This document shows, piece by piece, positions 1 through 8,403 of a stretch of DNA of 64,000 nucleotides. This DNA is from Paludisphaera rhizosphaerae (GTDB taxonomy: Bacteria > Planctomycetota > Planctomycetia > Isosphaerales > Isosphaeraceae), in NCBI RefSeq assembly GCF_011065895.1, contig NZ_JAALCR010000002.1, positions 372,001 to 436,000 of the forward strand. The letters run 5' to 3'. The notes beneath the pieces are model-generated. The model was not told the DNA's origin, searched no databases, and was given only the letters and a program-made list of their open reading frames with translations. Every line of letters begins with the position of its first letter. Position 1 is the stretch's first letter. The position numbers were made by a program, and so were the translations under genes.

Positions 1-1
1 T

Positions 2-100
2 TTCTCCGTGCTCGGCTGCCAGATCTGGGCCGGGGCCGTCGGCCGCCGCCTGGGGTTGCTGCTGGATCTGCAACGCGCCGGATCTCGTCCCAGACAGTAG
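2..100 (+). CDS. C-terminal end of an unidentified protein (5' truncated by window edge)
   Basis: An open frame enters from the left edge and ends at a TAG at 98-100. It gives about 32 residues: a hydrophobic stretch with a Trp and a Cys, then a Leu-rich stretch and a basic Arg/Gln-rich tail. This looks like the last membrane segment and cytoplasmic tail of a membrane protein. The fragment is too short to assign a family, and a chance open frame cannot be excluded. Confidence 0.4.
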   Translation, partial: FSVLGCQIWAGAVGRRLGLLLDLQRAGSRPRQ

Positions 101-513
101 ACCGACTCAGGCTGGCGGCAGGATCCTCACCGGGTCTGGGCGATTGGGTTTGGATTGGCTTCGATTGCGGCCGCTCGGTCACACCTGAGTCGGCTGCAAA
201 GCTAATCAGCAAAGGAATTTGCGATTGCCGACCGTTTGGCTTCGATTGCCAAACAACTCATCCTTCGACTGGTTGCATTCCATGCCGATCTGCGTGGCAT
301 CGCATCCTCGACGGTCTCGGACCGCCCATTACGAGCTTCTGATTTGCCAAAGAGCCGAGGTACTGAAACGACCTCTACATGGATGGTACGACCGAATCGC
401 CGGTCCTTTTCGTTGATCGCGTGAACAGACTGGGCGGTCAGGGCGCAAATTCAGAATCTCCGGATCAGGGCGATGAGTCCGAAAAGGAGGCTGCCGAGCC
501 CCGGTGCTGCTGC
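101..513. other. Intergenic stretch, no convincing gene
   Basis: About 410 bases between the truncated left gene and the end of yjbQ. Two overlapping open frames of 62-65 codons in the first half have Arg/Ser/Pro-rich low-complexity translations and no ribosome-binding site, so they are not called. The stretch holds a 14-base direct repeat (155-168 and 236-249). At 451-513 it also holds a 20-codon hydrophobic extension in frame with yjbQ beyond its stop codon (see findings). Confidence 0.6.
155..249. repeat. Pair of 14-base direct repeats
   Basis: The 14-mer TTGGCTTCGATTGC occurs at 155-168 and again at 236-249, 81 bases apart. The second copy is followed by CAA, so it can also fold as TTGGC-ttcgatt-GCCAA. 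A related inverted copy (GATCGAAGCCAAA) lies near 53247 in another non-coding stretch. It may belong to a dispersed non-coding repeat family, but the function is unknown. Confidence 0.4.
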
Positions 514-936
514 CTACTCTCCGATGATCTTCACGAGCACTCGCTTGGGACGACGGCCGTCGAACTCCCCGTAGAAGATCTGTTCCCAGGGGCCGAAGTC
601 GAGCTGGCCGTTGGTAACGGCGACGACGACCTCCCGTCCCATGATCTGCCGCTTCATGTGGGCGTCGGCGTTGTCCTCGCCGGTTCGGTTGTGCTTGTAA
701 CGGGTCGGCGAGGCATCAAACGGGGCGAGGGCTTCGAGCCACTCCTTGTAATCCTCGTGCAGGCCCGACTCGTCGTCGTTGATGAAGACCGAGGCGGTGA
801 TGTGCATGGCGTTCACGAGCACGAGCCCCTCCTTGACGCCGCTTCTGTGGACGAGGGCCTCGACCTCGGGCGTGATGTTCACGAAACCCATACGAGCGGG
901 GAGGTTGAACGTCAGGTGTTCCGTCAGCGATTTCAT
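514..936 (-). CDS. YjbQ/UPF0047 family protein (secondary thiamine-phosphate synthase-like)
   Basis: 140 residues, the usual length for this compact single-domain family. Visible family features are the [10 protein letters not shown] segment with the conserved His, the [11 protein letters not shown] stretch, the [12 protein letters not shown] motif that carries a second conserved His, and the closing [18 protein letters not shown] segment. Family members bind a metal through these His residues and can weakly substitute for ThiE, but their true role is uncertain. The frame extends 26 codons further upstream. The ATG at 936 is chosen because it matches the family N-terminus and follows an AGGGGA ribosome-binding site. 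The gene appears monocistronic. The TAG stop is followed by a 20-codon in-frame hydrophobic stretch. Confidence 0.9.
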   Translation of the reverse strand: MKSLTEHLTFNLPARMGFVNITPEVEALVHRSGVKEGLVLVNAMHITASVFINDDESGLHEDYKEWLEALAPFDASPTRYKHNRTGEDNADAHMKRQIMGREVVVAVTNGQLDFGPWEQIFYGEFDGRRPKRVLVKIIGE

Positions 937-1490
937 GGGGATAGTCCCCTGGCGGAAGCGTGAGAGGGAAGCACGGGACGACCTCCTTGTCGTCCATCGG
1001 CGGACTTGCTGCAAATGGAAGAAGCCGCGCCGATCCTCCTTCCTGAACGTGGGGTCTCCCCCAGTTCCGGACGGCGGGCCGTGCTCCTGGTACGCATTGG
1101 AAGGTGCGGCGACAGCCGAGGTGCATGCCTGGGTGGCACCGGCGGCTCGATGTCGTCCTGAACTGCAATTCAGGGTTTTATCATGATCGCTGCTTGAACG
1201 CGAGCAGCAGCTTCTGGGGTCTGGCCGAGCACAAGGGGCAGAACCGGCTGTTCATCGCCGGAATGTGAAGGGAGAAGCCTACAGCGATCTACTCTGAAAT
1301 GTCTCCTCAGAGGCGGTTGCCGCTCGGTCGTTGCGAACCTTCGATTGAGACATCCGGGCTGGCGGCCGGACTACCGATCGCGAGACGCCTGGTCAGTCTG
1401 CAACCCATGAGCAGACCGCTGTGCCGTGGGATCGGTGGGCCTGACTCAGCAGGCTTAACTCTTACTCACTTTAATGCGTCCGCTTCGGGG
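937..1490. other. Intergenic stretch between divergent genes, possible short gene remnant
   Basis: About 550 bases between yjbQ and the glycosyltransferase operon. The longer open frames here are shadows of yjbQ or Arg-rich. One short frame at 1125-1268 (+, ATG, 47 codons) has a better amino-acid balance. Its second half reads like real coding sequence ([18 protein letters not shown], then LFIAGM and a stop). I recognise no family, and it could be the tail of a decayed gene or chance. Confidence 0.45.
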
Positions 1491-1519
1491 TTGGTTGTTT
1501 TGGAGGTTCGGATTAAGAT
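1491..1519 (+). promoter_or_regulatory. Sigma-70-type promoter of the glycosyltransferase/kinase operon
   Basis: A -35-like TTGGTT (1491-1496) is separated by 17 bases from a -10-like TAAGAT (1514-1519). The predicted start near 1526 leaves a leader of about 68 bases before the ATG at 1594. The match is fair rather than strong. Confidence 0.4.
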
Positions 1520-1593
1520 TCCGACGTCGACGGCCGACACGGAGAGGCTGCAGACTCCGAAGCATGGTCGCCCGAACCGTCACGGAGGACGGG

Positions 1594-2727
1594 ATGAGAC
1601 TACTCGCCCTGGTGGACTCGCCTGACCATGTCTGTTGCCGATACCGGGTTCGCGCGTTCGAATCCGCCCTTCGCGACGTCGGATGCACGTTAACGTGCGA
1701 GTCGTTGGAGCGAGGCCTCTTCCCCAGGCTTCGCCAACTTCGTTCAGCGGCCCAGTACGAGGCCGTCCTGATACAACGTAAGCTGTTGCCTGCCTGGCAA
1801 TTGGCTCTCTTGCGTCGAAACGCGAGACGACTGGTCTTCGACTTCGACGACGCGGTGATGCTCCGGGACTCGTTCGACCGACGCGGCCCACATTCGGCTC
1901 GTCGTCGGGCGCGGTTTGCGAGAATCGTCCGCGCAGCCGACGTCGTGATCGCCGGCAACGACTATCTGGCAGACCAGGCCCTGCGAGCGGGCGCCTCGGC
2001 CGAAACGGTCTGCACGATTCCAACGTGCATCGATCTCAGCCGCTACGCCGTCAAATCGGCGAACCAGCGCGACGGGCCGCCGGAACTGGTCTGGATCGGA
2101 TCTTCGAGCACGTTGAAGGGGCTCGAAGAACGTCGCGACCTCTGGGAGCGGCTGGGTGCGGAGATTCCCGGCCTGCGTCTCCGCGTCGTCTGCGACCGGT
2201 TTCCGCGATTCCAGAACGTCGAGGTCGTGGAAGTTCGCTGGTCAGACGTCGATGAGGCTCGCGACCTTGCGATGGGCGACATCGGCGTCGGCCTGATCCC
2301 GGACGACGACTGGAGCCGCGGCAAGTGCGGGCTCAAGATCCTTCAGTATCAGGCCGCGGGCCTGCCGGTGATCGCCAACCGCGTCGGCTCTCACCTGGAG
2401 ATGATCGAACCAGGAGAGACGGGCTTTCTCGCCGACGATGTCGGCGAGTGGGCGGCGGCGATCACGGCCGCGGCCGATCGTTCGTCCCGCGCTCGGATGG
2501 GAGAGGCCGCCCGACGGCAAGTCGAGGAGCAGTATTCGACGGCCGTGTGGGGCCCAGCGTTCGCCGCCGCCGTGACCGGCGTGGACCTCCGAAAGTCCGG
2601 CGCGGAAGCACGCAGTCATTCGTACAACCCATGTTTCAACCGGGAGAAGCCGTGGGCCGTCGGCGGCTCACGAGCGACGCCCGCCGCCCCTTCGTCCGGG
2701 CGAAGGGTCCGACGGGGATCGGAATAG
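1594..2727 (+). CDS. GT4-type glycosyltransferase (GT-B fold)
   Basis: 377 residues, slightly short for family 4. The N-terminal half (about 1-170) is the acceptor-binding Rossmann domain. The C-terminal half has the donor-binding signature: a CGLKILQYQAAGLPVIA segment, an E-x7-E type region ending HLEMIEPGETGFL, then a typical GT4 C-terminal helix region. The last ~40 residues are a Pro/Arg/Ser-rich tail with no family match. The ATG at 1594 is chosen over upstream starts because ACGGAGGAC lies just before it and the product begins like family members. The stop is 4 bases from the next gene, so the two are surely co-transcribed. A role in building a cell-surface glycan is inferred from the neighbouring kinase; donor and acceptor are unknown. 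Confidence 0.85.
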   Translation: MRLLALVDSPDHVCCRYRVRAFESALRDVGCTLTCESLERGLFPRLRQLRSAAQYEAVLIQRKLLPAWQLALLRRNARRLVFDFDDAVMLRDSFDRRGPHSARRRARFARIVRAADVVIAGNDYLADQALRAGASAETVCTIPTCIDLSRYAVKSANQRDGPPELVWIGSSSTLKGLEERRDLWERLGAEIPGLRLRVVCDRFPRFQNVEVVEVRWSDVDEARDLAMGDIGVGLIPDDDWSRGKCGLKILQYQAAGLPVIANRVGSHLEMIEPGETGFLADDVGEWAAAITAAADRSSRARMGEAARRQVEEQYSTAVWGPAFAAAVTGVDLRKSGAEARSHSYNPCFNREKPWAVGGSRATPAAPSSGRRVRRGSE

Positions 2728-2731
2728 CACC

Positions 2732-4507
2732 ATGACCGCAATCCTTCCCACCATCCCGGCGAGGTCGTCGGATCACCGGATGTTCAAGCCCCCCGAATGG
2801 ACCTTCGTGCGGGCCGGCGACGTCGGCTGGTGGCTCCAGGGCCGCTGGCGCGACTCGTTGCTCGACGCCGACGGGCTGAGGCTGGAGCAGTGGCGCAGCG
2901 AGGGCCGGCTTGAGATCGTGAAAGAAGGACCGCATCGCGTCGTCTATCGCGTGCAGCTTCCGGATACCGCGGTCTACATCAAGCACTACCTCGTTCCCGA
3001 TCGACGCGCCAAGTATCGCCAGTGGTTTCGGCGGGGGAAGGGCCGCAACGAAGGCAAGCGATCCTCGCAACTCGCCTCGATCGGCGTGCCGACGATCTCG
3101 CCGATCGCGCTCGGTGAACGCCGCCGTCGTGGCTTCCTGTTCGATAACTTCCTGATTACGCGCGAGATCCAGGACGCGCCGCCACTGGACGACTTCGTGG
3201 AGCAGGAGTTGCCCAACCTGCCGGAGCCGCGACGTTCCCGCCTCCGTCATCGGCTCGCGAAGGCCATGGGGATCCTCACCGCGAAGCTCCACAACGCGGG
3301 CCTGCTGCACATCGACTTCCACCCCGGCAATATTCTGGTGCGGCTTGGACCCGGCGACGAACCCCAACTCACGATGATCGATCTGGACGCGCTCCGGACG
3401 TCCAAGAAGCTGAGCTGGCCTCAGGCCCAACGCAACCTCGCGCTCCTCGACCACTACTTCTGGACGCGAAGCACCCGCGTCGACCGGAACCGATTTCTCA
3501 AGGCGTATCTCCAGGCTCGCGAGGGCGCTCCGGACTCCGTTCGCGACTTCGCCGTCGGCGTCGAGACCGCAACCCGGCGCTGGGCGGAGCGGCTCTGGCG
3601 ACGTTGGGGAAAGCGTTGCCGGTCCACGAACAAATACTTCTACGTCTCCAAGTCGAACAACGCCCTTTGCATCGCCTCGCGCGACCTCGACCCATCGGAG
3701 GTCGCCCCACTGCTGGTCGATCCCGACGCGGCGTTCAACGCTCCGGGGGTGAAGGTCATCAAGGATTCTCGGACGACCCGGCTGATCGAAGCGACGATGA
3801 TCGTCAACGGCAAGCCGACGCCCGTCGTCTTCAAGAGGTTCAATCGCAAGAAGTGGATCGACCCCGTGCTGGCCATTTTCAGGCCGTCGCGTGCCTGGCG
3901 CTCCTGGCAAGCCGGCCAGCACCTCTCCGCTCGCGGCATCCCCACGCCTCAGAACCTGGCGTTCGTTGCGAGGCGTCGTAAGCCCTGGTTCTCGCCGTTC
4001 CAGGGGGTGCTGCCGCACGAGACCTACCTGATTACAGTCGAGCAACTCAACGCGTCGACCCTCTCCGAGCACGTCTACGAGGTCTTGCCGGAGTTGGAGG
4101 GAGATGCGCTGCACGCGGAGATCGAGAGACTGACCCAGGCGCTGGCGTCGCTGGTTCGGCTGCTCCACGATCGATCGCTCTCGCACCGTGATCTAAAGGC
4201 TTCCAACATTTTGATCCGCCGCGACGCCGAGCCGGGCGAGAGCATCCTCTCGCTCATCGATCTCGTCGGAGTGCGACTAAAGGCTCCGTTGCCGATGCAC
4301 CGTCGCGTGCAGAACCTGGCGCGGCTCAGCGTCAGCCTGGCGGACGCTCCCGGTCGAACTCGCACGGCGTCGCTCCGCTTCCTTCGGGCTTACTTGCCGC
4401 ATCGCCTTCAACAGACCGACGAATGGAAGGCCCTTTGGCGGGCCGTCGAGGCAGCCTCGTACACGAAGAAGGCCCGTAATCGCCGCCGCGGTCGACCGTT
4501 GTCTTGA
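2732..4507 (+). CDS. Tandem lipopolysaccharide-kinase-like protein (two Kdo/WaaP-type kinase domains)
   Basis: 591 residues holding two complete kinase-like units. The first (about 60-300) has a VYIKHY lysine near residue 83, the catalytic loop HIDFHPGNIL near 193, and the metal-binding IDLDAL near 216. The second (about 345-575) has VVFKRF as its lysine motif, the catalytic loop HRDLKASNIL near 484, and IDLVG near 509. The loops resemble the Kdo kinase/WaaP/RIO-like families that phosphorylate sugars of lipid A-core, rather than eukaryotic protein kinases. WaaP-type enzymes normally have one domain and about 240-270 residues, so this is a duplication or fusion. In the second unit the metal-binding DxD/DFG position is DLV, so it may be weaker or specialised. 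It follows the glycosyltransferase directly. Phosphorylation of a surface glycan is an inference. Confidence 0.85.
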   Translation: MTAILPTIPARSSDHRMFKPPEWTFVRAGDVGWWLQGRWRDSLLDADGLRLEQWRSEGRLEIVKEGPHRVVYRVQLPDTAVYIKHYLVPDRRAKYRQWFRRGKGRNEGKRSSQLASIGVPTISPIALGERRRRGFLFDNFLITREIQDAPPLDDFVEQELPNLPEPRRSRLRHRLAKAMGILTAKLHNAGLLHIDFHPGNILVRLGPGDEPQLTMIDLDALRTSKKLSWPQAQRNLALLDHYFWTRSTRVDRNRFLKAYLQAREGAPDSVRDFAVGVETATRRWAERLWRRWGKRCRSTNKYFYVSKSNNALCIASRDLDPSEVAPLLVDPDAAFNAPGVKVIKDSRTTRLIEATMIVNGKPTPVVFKRFNRKKWIDPVLAIFRPSRAWRSWQAGQHLSARGIPTPQNLAFVARRRKPWFSPFQGVLPHETYLITVEQLNASTLSEHVYEVLPELEGDALHAEIERLTQALASLVRLLHDRSLSHRDLKASNILIRRDAEPGESILSLIDLVGVRLKAPLPMHRRVQNLARLSVSLADAPGRTRTASLRFLRAYLPHRLQQTDEWKALWRAVEAASYTKKARNRRRGRPLS

Positions 4508-4534
4508 ACGGTCTCCCTGGAGGAAGGATTCTCC

Positions 4535-5488
4535 ATGCTCACACGCCCTGAGATCCTCCGGCGGCCCCTGCGCCTCGTCTGGCTGGCGTTGCTTCTGGCC
4601 GCGAGCGGTTGCTCCACGATCGCGAAACGGGAGCCCTCGCTGCTGCCGACGGCCTATGAACTCAAAACCGGCCCGTTCGTCGTCCATTCCAACGAGGCGA
4701 TGAAATCCGACGTCCCCGCCGTGCAGGCTCTCGAACAGCTTCGAGGCGATCTCGCGAAGCGTTTGAAGGGGAGCCAGGGCGAAGCCGAGGACAAGGGGCC
4801 CATCGAGGTCTACGTTCTCGACGACCGCAGCTCATTCCTCCATCTGCTTCGGTTTTACTTCCCCGAGTTACCGCCGCGCAGGGCGTTCTTCCTGGCCCAG
4901 GGAGACGAGCGGATCGTCTACACGTACCAGGGCCCGATGCTCGAAGAGGACCTACGACACGAGGCGGCCCACGCTCTGCTCCGAGGGCGCTTCGGCGACA
5001 TCCCCCTCTGGCTTGACGAGGGGCTCGCCGAGTATTTCGAGGTCGGTCCTGACGACGTGCACGACCGCGAGTCCCGATTAGCCAAGCTGGAGGCGGACCG
5101 CAAGGCTGGGTGGAAGCCCGATCTCGCCCGCCTGGAAGGTCTCGCCGAGGTCCACGAGATGAAACCGCGCGACTACCGCGAGGCCTGGGCCTGGGTCGAT
5201 CTGATGCTTTCCGACTCAGGTCCGGGATCAGCGGTTCTGGTGGACTATCTGAGCGTTCCGAGCGACCGTCGATCGTTGGCTGATCGCCTCGAATCTCGAG
5301 GGATGAACGGTGAGTCGCTGCTCGCCCACATGGACGGGCGACCTCTCAAGCTCATTGCACGGAAGCCGGCGGATCGCCCGGATCGAGCCGTGCGGATGCA
5401 GGATCGGGATCTCGAAATTCCTCGTCGGCTTCAAGAACCGAGGCGGCCGAGTTTCCTCCGCCGCCTCGGCGAATTCCTGGGCTTCTGA
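4535..5488 (+). CDS. DUF1570-like lipoprotein with gluzincin metalloprotease motif
   Basis: 317 residues. The N-terminus is a lipoprotein signal (basic start, Leu-rich core, lipobox LAASGC), so the mature protein is probably anchored to a membrane. A zinc-protease motif HEAAH lies near residue 142, followed about 20 residues later by DEGLAEYF, the downstream Glu ligand of gluzincins. This arrangement is typical of DUF1570 proteins, common in planctomycetes and of unknown substrate. Start chosen on the strong GGAGGAAGG site. It lies 27 bases after the kinase gene and is probably the last gene of that operon, which suggests a shared envelope role. Confidence 0.8.
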   Translation: MLTRPEILRRPLRLVWLALLLAASGCSTIAKREPSLLPTAYELKTGPFVVHSNEAMKSDVPAVQALEQLRGDLAKRLKGSQGEAEDKGPIEVYVLDDRSSFLHLLRFYFPELPPRRAFFLAQGDERIVYTYQGPMLEEDLRHEAAHALLRGRFGDIPLWLDEGLAEYFEVGPDDVHDRESRLAKLEADRKAGWKPDLARLEGLAEVHEMKPRDYREAWAWVDLMLSDSGPGSAVLVDYLSVPSDRRSLADRLESRGMNGESLLAHMDGRPLKLIARKPADRPDRAVRMQDRDLEIPRRLQEPRRPSFLRRLGEFLGF

Positions 5489-5492
5489 CGGC

Positions 5493-5858
5493 TCAGTGCG
5501 ACTTCTCCTCGATCGGGATCGTGTTGATCTTGGCCGCGAGGATGAAGTCGTTCTCGGTCAGGCCGCCGACGGCGTGGGTCGTGATCTCAACGGCCACGTT
5601 GCGGTACCCGGCGAGGTGCAGGTCGGGATGATGGCCCTCGTCCTCGGCCAGCTCGCCGACCTTGTCGAAGAATCGGAGGCCCGCGACGAAGTTGCGCGCG
5701 CGCCACTCGCGACGAATCCGCTTTCCGTCCGCGCTGAGAGTCCAGCCCGGCACGGTTTGGAGCAATTCAGCAACGTCTCCCTGTGCGAGCGGAGGGACCC
5801 CACCCTCGCACGGGATGCATTTCTTGGTGGTCAGGTCGGTCAGGGTTGGCGTGCTCAT
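5493..5858 (-). CDS. Pterin-4a-carbinolamine dehydratase
   Basis: 121 residues, full length for the family. It removes water from 4a-hydroxytetrahydrobiopterin-type carbinolamines to recycle pterin cofactors after aromatic amino acid hydroxylation. The active-site signature is intact: EGHHPDLHLAGYRNV, then a later TH in ITTHAVGGLTENDF. The start at 5858 is preceded by AGGGGAG; an upstream in-frame ATG at 5906 would add 16 atypical residues. No aromatic amino acid hydroxylase is nearby, so a role in other pterin metabolism or a non-enzymatic role is possible. Its end is 4 bases from the end of the convergent lipoprotein gene. Confidence 0.92.
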   Translation of the reverse strand: MSTPTLTDLTTKKCIPCEGGVPPLAQGDVAELLQTVPGWTLSADGKRIRREWRARNFVAGLRFFDKVGELAEDEGHHPDLHLAGYRNVAVEITTHAVGGLTENDFILAAKINTIPIEEKSH

Positions 5859-5932
5859 GGTGAGACTCCCCTGGTGGCGATGGTTCGACCCGGCGAAACT
5901 AAGCATGCGAACGCCGCGCCAGGCGCGAAGCC

Positions 5933-6733
5933 TCAGTGAAAACTCTCGGAATCGCCCGGGAATTCGCCCGAGCGGACGTCGGCGACGTACCGAGCTGCGG
6001 CCCCCTGCATTAGTTCGCCGATTTCAGCATACCTCCGCGCGAACCTGGGCCGAAAGCCCTCGATCAGCCCGAACATGTCGTGAACGACAAGGACCTGACC
6101 GTCGCAACCGGGGCCTGCACCGATGCCGATGGTCGGAATCGGGATCTCAGCGGTGATCGTCTCCGCCAGCGGGGCCGGAACGCATTCGAGGACGACGGCG
6201 AACGCGCCGGCCTCGACGATCGCCTGGGCGTCCGCCCGGATCGCGTCCACCTGACGCTGGACCTTGAACCCGCCGAACTTGCGGACGGATTGCGGCGTCA
6301 GGCCGAGGTGAGCCATGACGGGAATCTCCGCGTCGACGACGGCCCGGATCGTCGCCGCCGATCGCCGGCCCCCCTCCAGCTTGACGGCCTGGCAGCGCGT
6401 TTCTTTGAGAATGCGGCCGGCGGAACGGATCGCATCAGCGTGCGAGGTCTGGTAGCTGAGAAAGGGAAGATCGGCCACCACGAAGGCTCGCTTGGCCGCC
6501 CGGGCGACCATCTCCGCATGGTAGACCATCTGATCGAGCGTCACGCCGAGCGTCGTCTCACGCCCCTGGACGGTGGTTCCCAGCGAATCGCCGACGAGGA
6601 GGCAGTCGACGCCGGCGGCGTCCAGCCATCGGGCCGTGGGAAAGTCGTAAGCGGTCAGGCTGGTGATCTTCCGACCCTGCTTCTTCCAGGCGCCGAAATC
6701 CAGAACGGTCACGGGGCGGTCTTCACTGGCCAT
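5933..6733 (-). CDS. panB: 3-methyl-2-oxobutanoate hydroxymethyltransferase (ketopantoate synthesis)
   Basis: 266 residues, matching the usual PanB length of about 263. It transfers a hydroxymethyl group from methylene-tetrahydrofolate to 2-oxoisovalerate, the first committed step to pantothenate and CoA. Conserved features are the TAYDFPTARWLDAAG start, the VGDSLGTTVQG metal site, KLEGG in the middle and MAHLGLTPQS. The ATG at 6733 is preferred; a TTG at 6757 would add eight residues without a ribosome-binding site. The start overlaps the end of the upstream membrane glycosyltransferase gene by 11 bases, so the two are probably translated together although their functions look unrelated. No panC or panD lies in the window. 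Confidence 0.95.
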   Translation of the reverse strand: MASEDRPVTVLDFGAWKKQGRKITSLTAYDFPTARWLDAAGVDCLLVGDSLGTTVQGRETTLGVTLDQMVYHAEMVARAAKRAFVVADLPFLSYQTSHADAIRSAGRILKETRCQAVKLEGGRRSAATIRAVVDAEIPVMAHLGLTPQSVRKFGGFKVQRQVDAIRADAQAIVEAGAFAVVLECVPAPLAETITAEIPIPTIGIGAGPGCDGQVLVVHDMFGLIEGFRPRFARRYAEIGELMQGAAARYVADVRSGEFPGDSESFH

Positions 6734-8246
6734 CGGTCGCAGGCTCGTCGGGTTCAAGTTTGGCCAGGACGAAGTCGTAGTGTCCCGGCATCAATTTATA
6801 AATATGCGCGAGCGACTCATTCAGATCGAAGCGCAATTGATCGCTGGAATCGGCGTTCAGGTCGGCCGCCCATCGAGCGCCGTTGCGGCGGTAGAGATCG
6901 ATCAACTCGATGGGGGAAATCAACTGACCTTGCGGCTCCCACTCGGAGGCGGCGCGGGTGGCGGCGGCCATCGTGTACTCCAGCCGACAGCCGCGACGAT
7001 CGGCGTAGAACAGCAGGGCCTCCGGCGCGACGATCAGGTCGTCCTTCCCCGTCGCCTCGGCGAGTTCCCTCCCTGCTTCAGCGATTCCCAACCATTCGTC
7101 GGGAGTGCGCCAGGTTGAGTCGGAGGCCGCGAGGGCGAGCAAGGCGAATCCGACGGCCGCCGAGAATGCGACCCCAGGCCGCCATGAGTCGAGCCGCGCC
7201 CAGACGAGTCCCAGCCCGGCCGACGCCACAGGCGCGAGGCACAGCCAGTAGTATTCATGGTGCAGCTTGGATGCGAGCAGGGCCATCGTCGCAATCGCCA
7301 GCCCAGCCCAGGTCCACCAGAGTCGGGTCGTCTGGGATTGAACGGAGGACAGGAAACCACAGACCGCTCCGAACAGCCCGAACGGAGTGAACGCCCGCAG
7401 CAGGAGAAATCGGCCGGCTTCCTGCCACGTGTCCCATTCCGCCAGAGCTGCCAGACCGACCGCGGCCATCCAGATCTCCCGATTCTCAGCCGAAGCCCTT
7501 GAGCCGGAGGTCTGCACGAGGTGGTTGGCCCAGAGATACCAGGCGATCGTCGGCAGCAGAACCGAGCCGCAAAGGAGCGCTGACTTGAGGTTCCGCCGGG
7601 GAAGGACGGCAAGGAAAGCCACGGCCAGCAAGTAAGCAGCGGTCGCCTTGGCCGCGATTCCAACGGCCAGCAAGATCCAGCCGCCGACTGTGAGCAGTCG
7701 CCTTCGGCTCGATGTTGCGGCGAGATCCCAGCAGGCGAGCCCCGCCGTGCAGGCGCCCAGCATGAGGGCGTCGGGCTGAAAAGCTCGGCCGTAGCGGATC
7801 GTGATGGGGAGCATTGAGAACGCCGCCGCCGCCGCGAGCGCAGCTTCCTCGCCCGCGCGTCGCTTGACGAGGGCATAAATACCCCAAGCGCAGAGCGTCG
7901 CGGCGAGGGCCGACGCCAGGCGTCCACTCACGTCGAGCGGCAGTCTCGTTGCTTTTCGTAAACCCACGACGAGCGCCTGATAGATGGGCGGCTCAACGGG
8001 GAAGTAGTTCGGAAAGGGACCTGTCTCGAGTCGTGGGTGCAGGAAATCGCCGTCGCGCTCGAGATTCCGGGCGACCATCGCCGTGGGAATCTGGCGGCCC
8101 ACGTAGTTCTCGACGATCGGTTGAGAAGGGTGCAAGGACCGCAGCACGAATCCGGCCGCGAGCACGAGGACCAGCCTTGCGAGCGCGCCTGGGCCCAGGG
8201 TTCCATCCATCAGCGCCGGCTCCCGATTCGTCGCAACGTCTTGCAT
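6723..8246 (-). CDS. GT39/ArnT-like polyprenyl-phosphate-dependent membrane glycosyltransferase
   Basis: 507 residues with roughly ten hydrophobic segments. The N-terminal loop after the first membrane helix (ENYVGRQIPTAM, then FPNYFPVEPPIYQ) matches the periplasmic region of PMT_2/ArnT-type enzymes, which carry acidic catalytic residues there. Such proteins move a sugar from a lipid-phosphate donor to a protein, lipid A or glycan acceptor on the outer face of the membrane. The C-terminal ~100 residues form a soluble domain. Start ATG at 8246; a second ATG at 8210 is possible. It probably heads a two-gene unit with panB. Substrate unknown. Confidence 0.8.
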   Translation of the reverse strand: MQDVATNREPALMDGTLGPGALARLVLVLAAGFVLRSLHPSQPIVENYVGRQIPTAMVARNLERDGDFLHPRLETGPFPNYFPVEPPIYQALVVGLRKATRLPLDVSGRLASALAATLCAWGIYALVKRRAGEEAALAAAAAFSMLPITIRYGRAFQPDALMLGACTAGLACWDLAATSSRRRLLTVGGWILLAVGIAAKATAAYLLAVAFLAVLPRRNLKSALLCGSVLLPTIAWYLWANHLVQTSGSRASAENREIWMAAVGLAALAEWDTWQEAGRFLLLRAFTPFGLFGAVCGFLSSVQSQTTRLWWTWAGLAIATMALLASKLHHEYYWLCLAPVASAGLGLVWARLDSWRPGVAFSAAVGFALLALAASDSTWRTPDEWLGIAEAGRELAEATGKDDLIVAPEALLFYADRRGCRLEYTMAAATRAASEWEPQGQLISPIELIDLYRRNGARWAADLNADSSDQLRFDLNESLAHIYKLMPGHYDFVLAKLEPDEPATDGQ

Positions 8247-8403
8247 GAGAGTGCGCTCATTTCGCGAATGAGGCGTAAAATCGGTTGCTTCCCAAGGATC
8301 GGCGTGTCACGATACGACGAATCCCATCTCGCTTCCAGGTCCCAGACGCGGGCGGTTCTCGCCTCTGCGTCGGACTCGCTTCCAATCCCGTCAGGAGGTC
8401 GCC

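Noticed and set aside
219-424. Two overlapping plus-strand frames of 62-65 codons
   Set aside because: No ribosome-binding site, low-complexity Arg/Ser/Pro composition and overlap of the two frames. Not supported as genes.
2636-4186. Long minus-strand frame opposite the tandem-kinase gene
   Set aside because: Arg/Leu/Asp-rich mirror of a clearly coding frame, a common artefact of GC-rich DNA. The plus frame has kinase motifs.
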